Shown here: positions 25,757 to 34,595 of the stretch, one piece after another
How positions within the stretch are numbered: the stretch's first letter is position 1
Layout of the letters: each line of letters opens with the position of its first letter
Assembly: GCF_002946355.1 (NCBI RefSeq)
Contig: NZ_PKOZ01000011.1
Location: 36,260 to 100,259, forward strand
Direction of reading: 5' to 3'
From: Pradoshia eiseniae
GTDB taxonomy: Bacteria > Bacillota > Bacilli > Bacillales > Pradoshiaceae
DNA length: 64,000 nt
The notes under the pieces: model-generated
Databases searched by the model: none
Seen by the model: only the letters and a program-made list of their open reading frames with translations
Told to the model about the DNA's origin: nothing
Program-made: the position numbers and the translations under genes

Positions 25757-27289
25757 ATGGATACTATTCAAGCAGATTTGAACGAGCGGATCGCCCGCAT
25801 CAAGGAAGGCGGGAATGAGAAATACCACCAAAAAAACAAGGAAGCAGGGAAGCTGTTCGTACGCGACAGGCTGAATCTTCTGCTTGATGAGGGACTAGAA
25901 TCAGAGGATGCTCTTTTCGCCAATTGCGAAGCGGAGGATTTGCCGGCTGATGGTGTAGTGACAGGTCTTGGTTCCATTAATGGTCAGCCGGTTGCGGTCA
26001 TGGCGAATGACTCGACCATTAAGGCCGGCTCATGGGGTGCAAGGACCGTGGAGAAAATCATCCGTATCCAGGAGACTGCTGATAAGCTTCAAATCCCGTT
26101 GCTGTACTTGGTTGATTCGGCAGGTGCGCGTATCACGGACCAGGTGGAGATGTTTCCTGGCAGGCGCGGGGCGGGGCGCATTTTCTATAACCAGGTGAAA
26201 ATGTCCGGCAAAGTGCCGCAAATCTGTCTCTTATTTGGTCCATCCGCTGCCGGGGGCGCCTATATACCAGCCTTTTGTGACATCGTCGTCATGGTTGAGG
26301 GCAATGCCTCCATGTACCTTGGCTCACCGCGTATGTCAGAGATGGTCATTGGTGAGAAGGTTTCTTTAGAGGAAATGGGCGGTGCGAGAATGCATTGCTC
26401 TGTGTCCGGATGCGGGGATGTGCTGGCGAAAAGCGAAGAGGAGGCCATCGCGTTTGCCCGCCGCTATTTATCCTATTTCCCTGCCAATTACACAGAAAAG
26501 CCAAAAGCGGAAAGTCCTAGAGCCGCAGCCCAATTAGCGAAACCGCTTGAGGAGCTGCTTCCGAAAAACCAGAACGCCCCATTTGATATGTATGATCTGA
26601 TTAAAGGAATCATTGATGAGGATTCTTTTTGTGAGATCAAAAAACTGTTTGCGCCTGAACTGATCACAGGGCTCGCTCGCCTGCAAGGAAAGCCGGTCGG
26701 TATCATTGCCAATCAGCCTCGCATGAAAGGCGGTGTGCTTTTCCATGATTCTGCGGATAAAGCGGCGAAATTCATCCATTTATGTGATGCCTATCATATC
26801 CCGCTTCTTTTCCTCGCCGATATCCCAGGCTTCATGATTGGGACGAAGGTGGAGCAGGCAGGAATCATCCGCCACGGGGCGAAGATGATTGCCGCGATGA
26901 GTGAGGCGACCGTTCCGAAGATTTCTGTTATTGTCCGCAAGGCATATGGCGCGGGTCTTTACGCAATGGCTGGTCCTGCCTTTGAGCCGGATTGCTGTCT
27001 CGCATTGCCGAATGCCTCGATTGCGGTTATGGGGCCAGAAGCTGCCGTTAATGCGGTATATGCCAATAAGATTGCGGCATTGCCCGAGGAGGAGCGTCAA
27101 GCCTTCGTCATGCAAAAACGGGAGGAATATAAAGAAGATATTGATCTCTACCGTTTAGCTTCTGAGATGATTATTGACGGGATTGTGGAACCGCAAAACC
27201 TCCGCAGTGAGCTTTCGACAAGATTCCGACTCTATGAAAGCAAGCATCAGGTATTCACGGAGAGAAAGCATCCGGTTTATCCGGTATAA
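25757..27289 (+). CDS. Acyl-CoA carboxyltransferase beta-type subunit (YngE-like)
   Basis: A 510-residue carboxyltransferase that moves CO2 from carboxybiotin to an acyl-CoA. It has the paired crotonase-like halves: the first with YLVDSAGARITDQVEMFPGRRGAG and FGPSAAGGAYIPAFCD, the second with FLADIPGFMIGTKVEQAGIIRHGAKM and RKAYGAGLYAMAG. These match methylcrotonyl-CoA and propionyl-CoA carboxylase beta subunits; the operon context favours methylcrotonyl-CoA. It uses the biotin carboxylase and carrier encoded upstream. Confidence 0.9.
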   Translation: MDTIQADLNERIARIKEGGNEKYHQKNKEAGKLFVRDRLNLLLDEGLESEDALFANCEAEDLPADGVVTGLGSINGQPVAVMANDSTIKAGSWGARTVEKIIRIQETADKLQIPLLYLVDSAGARITDQVEMFPGRRGAGRIFYNQVKMSGKVPQICLLFGPSAAGGAYIPAFCDIVVMVEGNASMYLGSPRMSEMVIGEKVSLEEMGGARMHCSVSGCGDVLAKSEEEAIAFARRYLSYFPANYTEKPKAESPRAAAQLAKPLEELLPKNQNAPFDMYDLIKGIIDEDSFCEIKKLFAPELITGLARLQGKPVGIIANQPRMKGGVLFHDSADKAAKFIHLCDAYHIPLLFLADIPGFMIGTKVEQAGIIRHGAKMIAAMSEATVPKISVIVRKAYGAGLYAMAGPAFEPDCCLALPNASIAVMGPEAAVNAVYANKIAALPEEERQAFVMQKREEYKEDIDLYRLASEMIIDGIVEPQNLRSELSTRFRLYESKHQVFTERKHPVYPV

Positions 27290-27304
27290 CAGGAGGGACT
27301 TGGC

Positions 27305-29215
27305 ATGCAATTGTCCAAATGGGTACCTGATGATAAGACAGTGAATTCGATAAGGCTCGTGCAGTGGATGAAGGAATTAGGTATTCCTGAATATGACGCC
27401 TTTTACCAAAAGTCGATTGACGAGCCGGAATGGTTTTGGAAGGCGGTTGAACAGGAGCTCGGCTTCGTCTGGAAGAAACCGTATGACAAGGTTTTAAACC
27501 TTGAGAACGGGATTCCCCATCCTAAGTGGTACGTGGGAGGGGAATGCAATCTCATCGATACGGCGTTGGGGAAATGGGCGGATATGGACCGCCCTGCCAT
27601 TGAATGGGAGGGTGAACAAGGAGATTCACGCACAATCAGCTATGCGGAGCTCGATGAATGGGTGAGCCGGGTCGCCTCGGGTTTGCAGCAAGCCGGCATT
27701 CAAAAGGGTGACCGCATTACCCTCTTTTTGCCGATGATTCCAGAGGCCGTTGTCTCCATTCTTGCCTCAGCCAAGGTTGGGGCCATCATCTCTCCGATTT
27801 TCTCCGGCTATGCAGAAGAAGCGTTAAAGACACGGGTTCATGCAGCAGGGGCGAAGATGATCATTACCGCAGAATCCTTCCTCCGCCGCGGCAAGCGGGT
27901 GGATATGCTGCAAACCGTCAAGAACGCGCTGCCAGACCTTCAGGATGTGGAATCAATCGTGGTTGTCGGCGGCAAGGATTTAGAGGCGCCGTACATGGAT
28001 TGGTCAGAGCTTGAGACGAAGGGCTCCCTTAAAGAGTCAGTCCGCATGAATAGTGACGATCCCTTCATGCTTATCTACACCTCCGGGACGACGGGCAAGC
28101 CGAAAGGAACCGTGCACACGCATGCTGGGTTTCCGATAAAGGCGGCTGTCGACGCCAGGATTGCCATGGATTTAGTGGAGGGGGATAAGCTCCTTTGGGT
28201 GACGGATATGGGCTGGATGATGGGGCCATTTCAGCTGTTCGCGAGCCTCATGAACGGGGCGACGATGGTCATGTATGATGGTGTGCCCGACTATCCGGAG
28301 CCGGACCGATTGTGGAAGCTTGCTGAAAAGTGGAATGTCACGCAGCTTGGCATCTCCCCAACCTTGGTCAGGTCCTTAATGGCGAAGGGGGAAGGCTGGC
28401 TTGAAGGATATCATCTCCGTTCCTTAAAGGTGTTCGCCTCGACGGGTGAGCCGTGGAATCCTGAACCTTGGCTATGGCTATTTAACCAGGCGGGAAAAGG
28501 AAAAATCCCGATTATTAATTATTCCGGCGGTACCGAAATCTCTGGCGGAATCCTCGGTAATGTGCTCGTGAAGCCCATCACCCCGGTAACATTTAATACG
28601 CCTTTGCCAGGGATGGAGGTCAAAGTCCTGGATGAAAATGGCGAACCGGTTCTGCATAAGGTTGGCGAGCTTTGTTTAACAAGACCGTGGGTCGGGATGA
28701 CGAACGGGTTCTGGAATGAGCCGGAGCGCTACATAAATACCTACTGGAGTACCTATGACGGCTATTGGGTCCACGGTGACTGGGTAGAAACTGACGGGCA
28801 ATTCTGGGAAATCAAGGGTCGTTCTGATGACACGCTGAATATTGCCGGCAAGCGCGTAGGACCGACGGAATATGAGTCCATCCTCGTCAAGCACCCAGAC
28901 GTCGTGGAAGCAGCCGCAATCGGTGTGCCAGATTCAATAAAAGGGGAAGCCTGCCTTTGTTTTGCTGTGTTATCGGGGCATATCAAGGGGAGCAAGGAGC
29001 TTGAAGAGGAATTGGTCCATATGATTGGGCAAGGTCTCGGAAAAGCGTTAAAGCCGAAGAAAATCTATTTCCTCTCAGACCTGCCGAAGACGAGGAACCA
29101 GAAAGTCATGAGACGGGTCATTAAATCAGCCTATTTGCAGGAGGAACCGGGAGATTTGTCTTCATTAGTGAATCCGGAGGTTGTTGAGGAAATCGCGCAT
29201 ATTAATATATTCTAA
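27305..29215 (+). CDS. AMP-dependent acyl/acetoacetyl-CoA synthetase (Acs-like)
   Basis: A 636-residue ligase of the acetyl-CoA synthetase type, with the N-terminal cap (AFYQKSIDEPEWFWKAVEQE), the P-loop YTSGTTGKPKGTVHTHAG, the GDWVETDG segment and the C-terminal catalytic lysine in PKTRNQKVMRR (NQK in place of the usual SGK). It is the last gene of the operon before a terminator. In leucine breakdown acetoacetate is an end product, so activation of acetoacetate or another short acid is a sensible guess; specificity is not readable. Confidence 0.82.
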   Translation: MQLSKWVPDDKTVNSIRLVQWMKELGIPEYDAFYQKSIDEPEWFWKAVEQELGFVWKKPYDKVLNLENGIPHPKWYVGGECNLIDTALGKWADMDRPAIEWEGEQGDSRTISYAELDEWVSRVASGLQQAGIQKGDRITLFLPMIPEAVVSILASAKVGAIISPIFSGYAEEALKTRVHAAGAKMIITAESFLRRGKRVDMLQTVKNALPDLQDVESIVVVGGKDLEAPYMDWSELETKGSLKESVRMNSDDPFMLIYTSGTTGKPKGTVHTHAGFPIKAAVDARIAMDLVEGDKLLWVTDMGWMMGPFQLFASLMNGATMVMYDGVPDYPEPDRLWKLAEKWNVTQLGISPTLVRSLMAKGEGWLEGYHLRSLKVFASTGEPWNPEPWLWLFNQAGKGKIPIINYSGGTEISGGILGNVLVKPITPVTFNTPLPGMEVKVLDENGEPVLHKVGELCLTRPWVGMTNGFWNEPERYINTYWSTYDGYWVHGDWVETDGQFWEIKGRSDDTLNIAGKRVGPTEYESILVKHPDVVEAAAIGVPDSIKGEACLCFAVLSGHIKGSKELEEELVHMIGQGLGKALKPKKIYFLSDLPKTRNQKVMRRVIKSAYLQEEPGDLSSLVNPEVVEEIAHINIF

Positions 29216-29232
29216 GAACCTGTTTTTAAACT

Positions 29233-29263
29233 ACCGTTCATACTCATGGACGGTCTTTTTTTA
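29233..29263 (+). terminator. Terminator of the acyl-CoA operon
   Basis: ACCGTTCAT pairs with ATGGACGGT (one G-U) around ACTC, followed by T7. Confidence 0.85.
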
Positions 29264-29456
29264 TTGCAAAAGTTAGAAAATTAAATATTATTTACAACTT
29301 TTAAAAAAATGTTGAATTAACTTATTATGTATTTCTTCATTATTACAATATTTAAATTATAAAAAATACCTCCTGTATAAAGGGTTATCAGTTGGTTATA
29401 AAGGATAAAACAACCTAAATAATGGGAAAAGTTCATGAGCAGAGAGGTGGTAAAGA

Positions 29457-30368
29457 ATGAATAGTATGATCATGGCAGAATCACTAATGGTAATGGAAAG
29501 GAATGCGTTACAATTCAACTATGCACTATTACATGACACAAATATTATTAAAATGTTAATCCCTTTTGCAAAAGAAAAAATTAGTAAAAAAGGGAAATCA
29601 AAAATCATGGAAATGGTTAATCGGAAGTCTAGATATTATAATGATTACCCTTCAAATAAACTAAGGATTAATCTGTTAAATGAATTAGGTAAAGTATATG
29701 GCATTCCACCAAAAAGATATTCTACTAAATGGGACGTATCTGACCAATGTGACAGAATAATAAATGAAATGTATAATTACACGTCAAAAACAAACAAGAA
29801 ATTCAAAAGGTTTTCGAATAAGAATAATAATTTGAACAAATTGGAAGTGCTTTTGAAGTTTCAAATGCTTAGTCTAATTGATTCAATAGGTGATAAGGAA
29901 ATTAATGATGTACAACTTAAGGAAATAGGGGATTCACTAGAAGATTTTCTTAACAGGTTACCAGAAGATCAACAAAGAACAATTGCAGAGAAGTTAGGTA
30001 TAAATAAGATTACTAGTTCTACTATTCAACAATTAGTAGCTACCAATGGTGCAGCAATTGTTTTTGCAAGCATAGTACAAGTTGCTGGATTTGCTTTTTA
30101 TACTACTTTAACTTCTGTTGTAGCCGGAATATTTGGGATAGTTGGGATAACTTTGCCTTTTGCTGTATATGTTAGTTTGACTTCTGCTGTAGCAGTAATA
30201 GCAAACCCTTTATTTTTTATTCCCATTGTAATTGCAGGAGGGGGAGGATTATTAAAGTGGCAGAATGATAAAATGAAAAAAGCTATTGCACCGGTTATTT
30301 TAATGCAAATTATGATGTCATCTGATCAAAGCTTAAATCCTGAATGGGAGGAGTTTCTGTATGAATGA
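29457..30368 (+). CDS. Unknown protein with C-terminal membrane region (first gene of an AT-rich pair)
   Basis: A 303-residue protein of no family I can name with certainty. Residues 1-190 are helical, basic and rich in Lys/Asn; residues 197-268 are strongly hydrophobic with three or four segments (FASIVQVAGFAFYTTL, VAGIFGIVGITLPFAVYV, AVAVIANPLFFIPIVIAGGG), then a short acidic tail. The order LPEDQQRTIAEKLGI followed by a glycine/alanine-rich membrane region recalls the YaaW/UPF0174 group, which is a loose comparison. GAGAGGTGG precedes the ATG. It overlaps the next gene by 8 bases, so both are made together. Base composition is clearly lower in GC than the operon to the left and the helicase to the right, suggesting acquisition. 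Confidence 0.8.
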   Translation: MNSMIMAESLMVMERNALQFNYALLHDTNIIKMLIPFAKEKISKKGKSKIMEMVNRKSRYYNDYPSNKLRINLLNELGKVYGIPPKRYSTKWDVSDQCDRIINEMYNYTSKTNKKFKRFSNKNNNLNKLEVLLKFQMLSLIDSIGDKEINDVQLKEIGDSLEDFLNRLPEDQQRTIAEKLGINKITSSTIQQLVATNGAAIVFASIVQVAGFAFYTTLTSVVAGIFGIVGITLPFAVYVSLTSAVAVIANPLFFIPIVIAGGGGLLKWQNDKMKKAIAPVILMQIMMSSDQSLNPEWEEFLYE

Positions 30369-31632
30369 AGATAGGTGGAGCTCCTTCATAGAATTATGGG
30401 ACAAGCAGAAATACAGTGAAGCTGTAAACCTTCGATATTTTGATTATATTTATGGAGGAACTAATGTCTTAAATCAACTTTTTCGAGATGCAAGTAATAC
30501 AATACCTTCAGTAGGAATCTCATTTATAGACATTATATATGATTACTTAATGGTTAATCCTGCTGTGATTAAAACGATTGATTTCTCTAAAAAGGAAAAT
30601 TTGAGCAACTTCTTTACTTTCCAGCAGGATACAGAAACTATTGATTTTGATAATTATGATGAAATAACGCGCTTGGAAGGCAATACTTCAGAGCAAATGA
30701 TTGCATTAGAATTGCAAGGAAAAGGACATGAAGTTATATTTCAGGAAAAATCAAATCAATCGGGCTATAATCTACTAGTTGACGGATATCCATTCCAAGT
30801 GAAATGTACAAAGAATCCAAGTGATGTATATGAGCATTTGAGGAATTACCCTTATATTCCAGTTCTAGTTAATCAGGAATTAATACAAACATTTGAGAAC
30901 AATCCTTTAGTATATGGAACAGAGGTCTCTATCCATACTGTAAAAGCGATTGTTAATAAAACTATACAGCATGCCGAAGAACTATCTAATTTTGATATTC
31001 CGTTAATTAATATAGCTTTAGCCAGTTTGGTGAACGGATATAAGATTTTATTTGACGGTTTAGATATAAGGATGGCGGGTTTAAATGTAGTAAATAATGT
31101 AGTTGTAAAAGGAATAGGTGGTTTTGCTGGGAAAACTGCTGGACTAATAATGGGACCAGTCTTTGGACCGGCTGGTGTAGTTGTCCTACCTATGTTTTTT
31201 GGTTGGGCAGGGGCATATAATGGAAAAAAACTCACTAATTATACTAAAAGAATCTATTCTTTTAAGAAACGGGAAAACTTAAAAAATGACATAATTTTGT
31301 TAATCGATAAAGTTTTGAACTATTTACCAGAAAAAATAAGTATTCGAGAACAATGCTTTAATTATTCCAAACAACAAATAATGAATGATCCGGTTTTAAC
31401 AAACATTATTTTTCCCTTAAAAGATAAATATAATGAGAAGCAAAGATATACCGCTAATAAAGCAATGGAGTTAGAAGAATGGCGCTCTCATGTTATTTCA
31501 AAGAAATTTAATATTGAAAAAGATGTTAAGCATATATTAGACACAGTTTTACGAAGTCAAGTGCACCCCATTATATTCCAGAAAGAACTCCACAATGTCG
31601 GTTTAAGTTATAAAGAAATACTGAAATTATAA
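30361..31632 (+). CDS. Unknown protein with nuclease-like core and glycine-zipper membrane segment (second gene of the pair)
   Basis: A 423-residue protein. Residues about 105-170 look like a restriction-endonuclease-like (PD-(D/E)XK) fold: helix EGNTSEQMIALELQGKGHEV, then GYNLLVDGYPFQVKCT, giving a QxK (Q146, K148) after a strand; the usual acidic residue of GxDL is Asn137. Residues about 250-292 are a glycine-zipper membrane hairpin (GGFAGKTAGLIMGPVFGPAG, then LPMFFGWAGAY). The last 130 residues are helical and charged. Start ATG 30361 follows GGGAGGAG and overlaps the first gene's stop. An effector that acts on nucleic acid at the membrane is an inference; the Asn raises the option of a binding rather than cutting domain. 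Confidence 0.8.
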   Translation: MNEDRWSSFIELWDKQKYSEAVNLRYFDYIYGGTNVLNQLFRDASNTIPSVGISFIDIIYDYLMVNPAVIKTIDFSKKENLSNFFTFQQDTETIDFDNYDEITRLEGNTSEQMIALELQGKGHEVIFQEKSNQSGYNLLVDGYPFQVKCTKNPSDVYEHLRNYPYIPVLVNQELIQTFENNPLVYGTEVSIHTVKAIVNKTIQHAEELSNFDIPLINIALASLVNGYKILFDGLDIRMAGLNVVNNVVVKGIGGFAGKTAGLIMGPVFGPAGVVVLPMFFGWAGAYNGKKLTNYTKRIYSFKKRENLKNDIILLIDKVLNYLPEKISIREQCFNYSKQQIMNDPVLTNIIFPLKDKYNEKQRYTANKAMELEEWRSHVISKKFNIEKDVKHILDTVLRSQVHPIIFQKELHNVGLSYKEILKL

Positions 31633-31747
31633 TAATTTTTCATAATAATATTATGTAAACAAAAACAATTTTCGATTTTTCCGCTGACTTCTGTATATAA
31701 TGATACCTATAGATAAGAAGTAATATGTTGATGGGAGTACTTTAATA

Positions 31748-34219
31748 GTGGATATTTTGGAAAAAGGGTACATCGCTGCTGTTGAGAAAGCAAAAAATGA
31801 TGTGCTGAATGATATATATCTTTATTTTGAGCAAACGGATGAAAAGCCTTCTTTTCAGGATTATTTGAAGAGAACGGGCAGTCATTTTGAGCAAATTTGG
31901 AGACTGGCTTGGAAGAGCAAGACCGTCCAGCGGATGAACCGTCATGAAAAGCTCCGTTTCTTAGAAAAACGCGGTTTGTCGGCTGATGGGTTATCCAAAA
32001 AGGGAATCAACAAGCTCATTGAACAGGAGCTTGAAGGCTATCGAACATTCGATTTGCAAGATTGGGTCATTGATTATTTTAAACAGTCCCCGCATTTATG
32101 GGATAAATTATATGAAGATGTGAAGGTGAAAAAGCAAAAGGCTTACTTTGAAGCCAATGTCCTCAGAAAAAGCATGCTGGATAGTTTAATGCAGGCACGC
32201 ATGAAATTATACATTTCCTTGCGGGCAGATGTGGCAAAGCACCTCGCCTTTGAGCTGGACGGCATTCCGAAAGCGAAGCTTCATGGGGCCAAAACCTTGG
32301 TGGATTTATTTTATTTGGAGATTGAGCGGAGTCCTGGGGAATGGATCTTAGAGGATTTTGAGCTGGAGGCGTTCATTGGGCGGCTGACCTATGAGAAGAT
32401 CATCCCGGGCATTCAAAATGATCTCTCCGATGAATTGAAACGCCAGTATGAGCTTCTGAGCGGCGATAAGATCAGCCGGCATCTTATCTGGCAGCTGATC
32501 GGAACAAGGATTGAAGAGCTGGAATGGGAATTTCAGGAGGAGCTTGAACAGGAGCAGGTAAGCGAGCTGCTTGAGGTTGCGGTCACACCTTTTCAGTATG
32601 AAGCCCATTACAGGCTTTATCATGAACAAGCTGAAAGGAGAGAGCGCAAAAGAGCAGAAGAGCTGGCTGAGCAAAAAAGGCTTGAGGAAGAAAAAAACCG
32701 TCAGCTTGAGGATATATTCGGCAGGGAATACCGGACATCCATTTACCAAAACACGCGATATGTCCTCCATATCGGCGAAACGAATACTGGCAAGACCTAT
32801 CAGGCATTAAAGCGGATGAAGGCTGCGCCAACCGGTATATATCTGGCTCCCTTGAGGCTCTTGGCGCTTGAGGTTTATGAGTCCTTGCGCAATGAGGGCA
32901 TTTCCTGTGCCCTTAAGACTGGTGAGGAAGAGAAGAATATTGATGATGCGACCCATTTCTCCTGCACAGTGGAGATGTTTCATGAGAAGGATGCGTATGA
33001 CGTCATGGTCATTGATGAAGCGCAGATGATTGCTGATAAGGATCGCGGCTTCTCCTGGTATCGGGCCATTCAAAAGGCACGGGCAAAGGAAGTTCATATT
33101 ATCGGGAGCCACAGCGCGAAGAAGATGCTCATGAATATGCTTGAGGGCAATGATGTGGAGCTTCATGAATACAGCCGTCAAGTTCCGCTGAAGGTGGAGA
33201 AAAAGCCTTTCAGCTTCTCGAATGTTAAGCAAGGGGATGCCTTGATTGTCTTCTCGCGGGCGAAGGTGCTCCAAACGGCCTCCCGTCTTGAAAGGGATGG
33301 ACATAAGGTCAGCATTATTTATGGAAGCATGCCGCCTGAGACAAGGGCGAAACAAATGAAGCGATTCATCGATAAGGAATCGAAGGTCATCGTCTCAACC
33401 GATGCCATTGGGATGGGGCTCAACCTGCCGATTCGCCGTGTCGTCTTTTTGGAAAATGAGAAATTTGACGGGACGAGAAGAAGGATGCTTACCTCACAGG
33501 AAGTGAAGCAGCTCGCGGGTAGGGCAGGGCGCAAAGGCCTCTATAATGTGGGGCTCGTCGCCTTCACCTCACAAATTGACGTGATGACGAGGCTTCTTGA
33601 GGAAGATGATCAGTCGATTAGCACATTTACGATCGCTCCTACCCAGCAGGTGTTTGACCGCTTCGCCCGTTACCATTCCTCCTTAGAGCACTTCTTCTAT
33701 TTATGGGGAGAATTCAAGAATCCGCATGGAACGAAGAAGGCGCCCTTAACCCAAGAACGGGAGCTGTATGAGCATATCCGCAATACGGAAATTGAAAGGC
33801 GGTTCTCTGCCAGTGATTTATACGGATTTCTCCACCTGCCGTTTTCAAGCAATGAGCCGGCCCTTGTGAGGCAATGGATGGCTAACATGAAGGCCGTCAT
33901 GAACAATAGTGACTTGCCGGAACCAATCGTGAAGCGGGATACACTCGATGAGCTGGAGCTATCCTATAAATCGATTGGCCTGCATTTATTATTCCTCTAT
34001 CGTCTCGACCGCAGGACAGAGGCCTATTATTGGGAGCGAATACGGGAAGAGATCAGTGCACGCGCCCATTCTAAGCTCCGGACAGATGTGAAGAAATATC
34101 AAAAGAAATGCCGGTCTTGCGGCAAGCAGCTGCCGTCTGAATACCCGTATAACATCTGCCAGTCCTGCTATGATGACAGGATCCTGAGTAAGTATCATTA
34201 TAGGAGACGGGATTATTAA
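31748..34219 (+). CDS. Suv3-like DEAD/DEAH-type RNA helicase with C-terminal zinc ribbon
   Basis: An 823-residue helicase. The first 330 residues are helical with a charged coiled-coil near 290-330 (ERRERKRAEELAEQKRLEEE). The helicase core then shows Walker A GETNTGKT, APLRLLALEVYE (motif Ia), DEAQM (motif II), the SAT-equivalent GSHSAKK, VSTDAIGMGLNLP (motif V) and QLAGRAGRKG (motif VI), the arrangement of the mitochondrial Suv3 family. A C-terminal ribbon has CRSCG and CQSC. The start is GTG 31748. Bacterial homologues in Bacillaceae are of unknown role; RNA unwinding or turnover is expected. Its codon and base use match the core genome. Confidence 0.82.
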   Translation: MDILEKGYIAAVEKAKNDVLNDIYLYFEQTDEKPSFQDYLKRTGSHFEQIWRLAWKSKTVQRMNRHEKLRFLEKRGLSADGLSKKGINKLIEQELEGYRTFDLQDWVIDYFKQSPHLWDKLYEDVKVKKQKAYFEANVLRKSMLDSLMQARMKLYISLRADVAKHLAFELDGIPKAKLHGAKTLVDLFYLEIERSPGEWILEDFELEAFIGRLTYEKIIPGIQNDLSDELKRQYELLSGDKISRHLIWQLIGTRIEELEWEFQEELEQEQVSELLEVAVTPFQYEAHYRLYHEQAERRERKRAEELAEQKRLEEEKNRQLEDIFGREYRTSIYQNTRYVLHIGETNTGKTYQALKRMKAAPTGIYLAPLRLLALEVYESLRNEGISCALKTGEEEKNIDDATHFSCTVEMFHEKDAYDVMVIDEAQMIADKDRGFSWYRAIQKARAKEVHIIGSHSAKKMLMNMLEGNDVELHEYSRQVPLKVEKKPFSFSNVKQGDALIVFSRAKVLQTASRLERDGHKVSIIYGSMPPETRAKQMKRFIDKESKVIVSTDAIGMGLNLPIRRVVFLENEKFDGTRRRMLTSQEVKQLAGRAGRKGLYNVGLVAFTSQIDVMTRLLEEDDQSISTFTIAPTQQVFDRFARYHSSLEHFFYLWGEFKNPHGTKKAPLTQERELYEHIRNTEIERRFSASDLYGFLHLPFSSNEPALVRQWMANMKAVMNNSDLPEPIVKRDTLDELELSYKSIGLHLLFLYRLDRRTEAYYWERIREEISARAHSKLRTDVKKYQKKCRSCGKQLPSEYPYNICQSCYDDRILSKYHYRRRDY

Positions 34220-34250
34220 GCAATACGTTATTACGTCTAAGACATAAGTG

Positions 34251-34287
34251 AACTCGCCTGTTTAAGGCGAGTTCCCTTGTTTTTTTG
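34251..34287 (+). terminator. Terminator of the helicase gene
   Basis: AACTCGCC and GGCGAGTT pair perfectly around a 7-nt loop, then CCCTTG and T7. Confidence 0.85.
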
Positions 34288-34595
34288 GCTGTGTACCTTT
34301 CCCTAGCTACTCATAAATAGCCTGTTCAAAACGATTAATCAGGCTATTAGGGAGATTGACATATATGCAGGTGTAGAGATAGGTGCTAGTCGTTCTTCTG
34401 ATTTATCGCTTTGGCAAAAAGTGCAGAAAGAATAATGCATTCATAAATGTATTATATGAGTATATAAAAATGGGAGGGTTCATAAATGAAACTCTCCTTT
34501 TTTTGGTGTAAAATGAAAATATAGAATATTGATATATTTTTTTACGAAAGAAAAGAGATATTGAAAAAATATTCTAGGAATAGGAGGGATTGAAT
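34288..34595. other. Intergenic region with a second hairpin
   Basis: No gene is supported. A hairpin at 34472-34504 (GGGAGGGTTCAT / ATGAAACTCTCC followed by T7) looks like a terminator or attenuator ahead of the MFS gene. Confidence 0.5.

Noticed and set aside
32807..33355. Minus-strand open frame of 182 codons inside the helicase gene
   Set aside because: It lies opposite the helicase motifs, lacks a ribosome site and has no domain signal.
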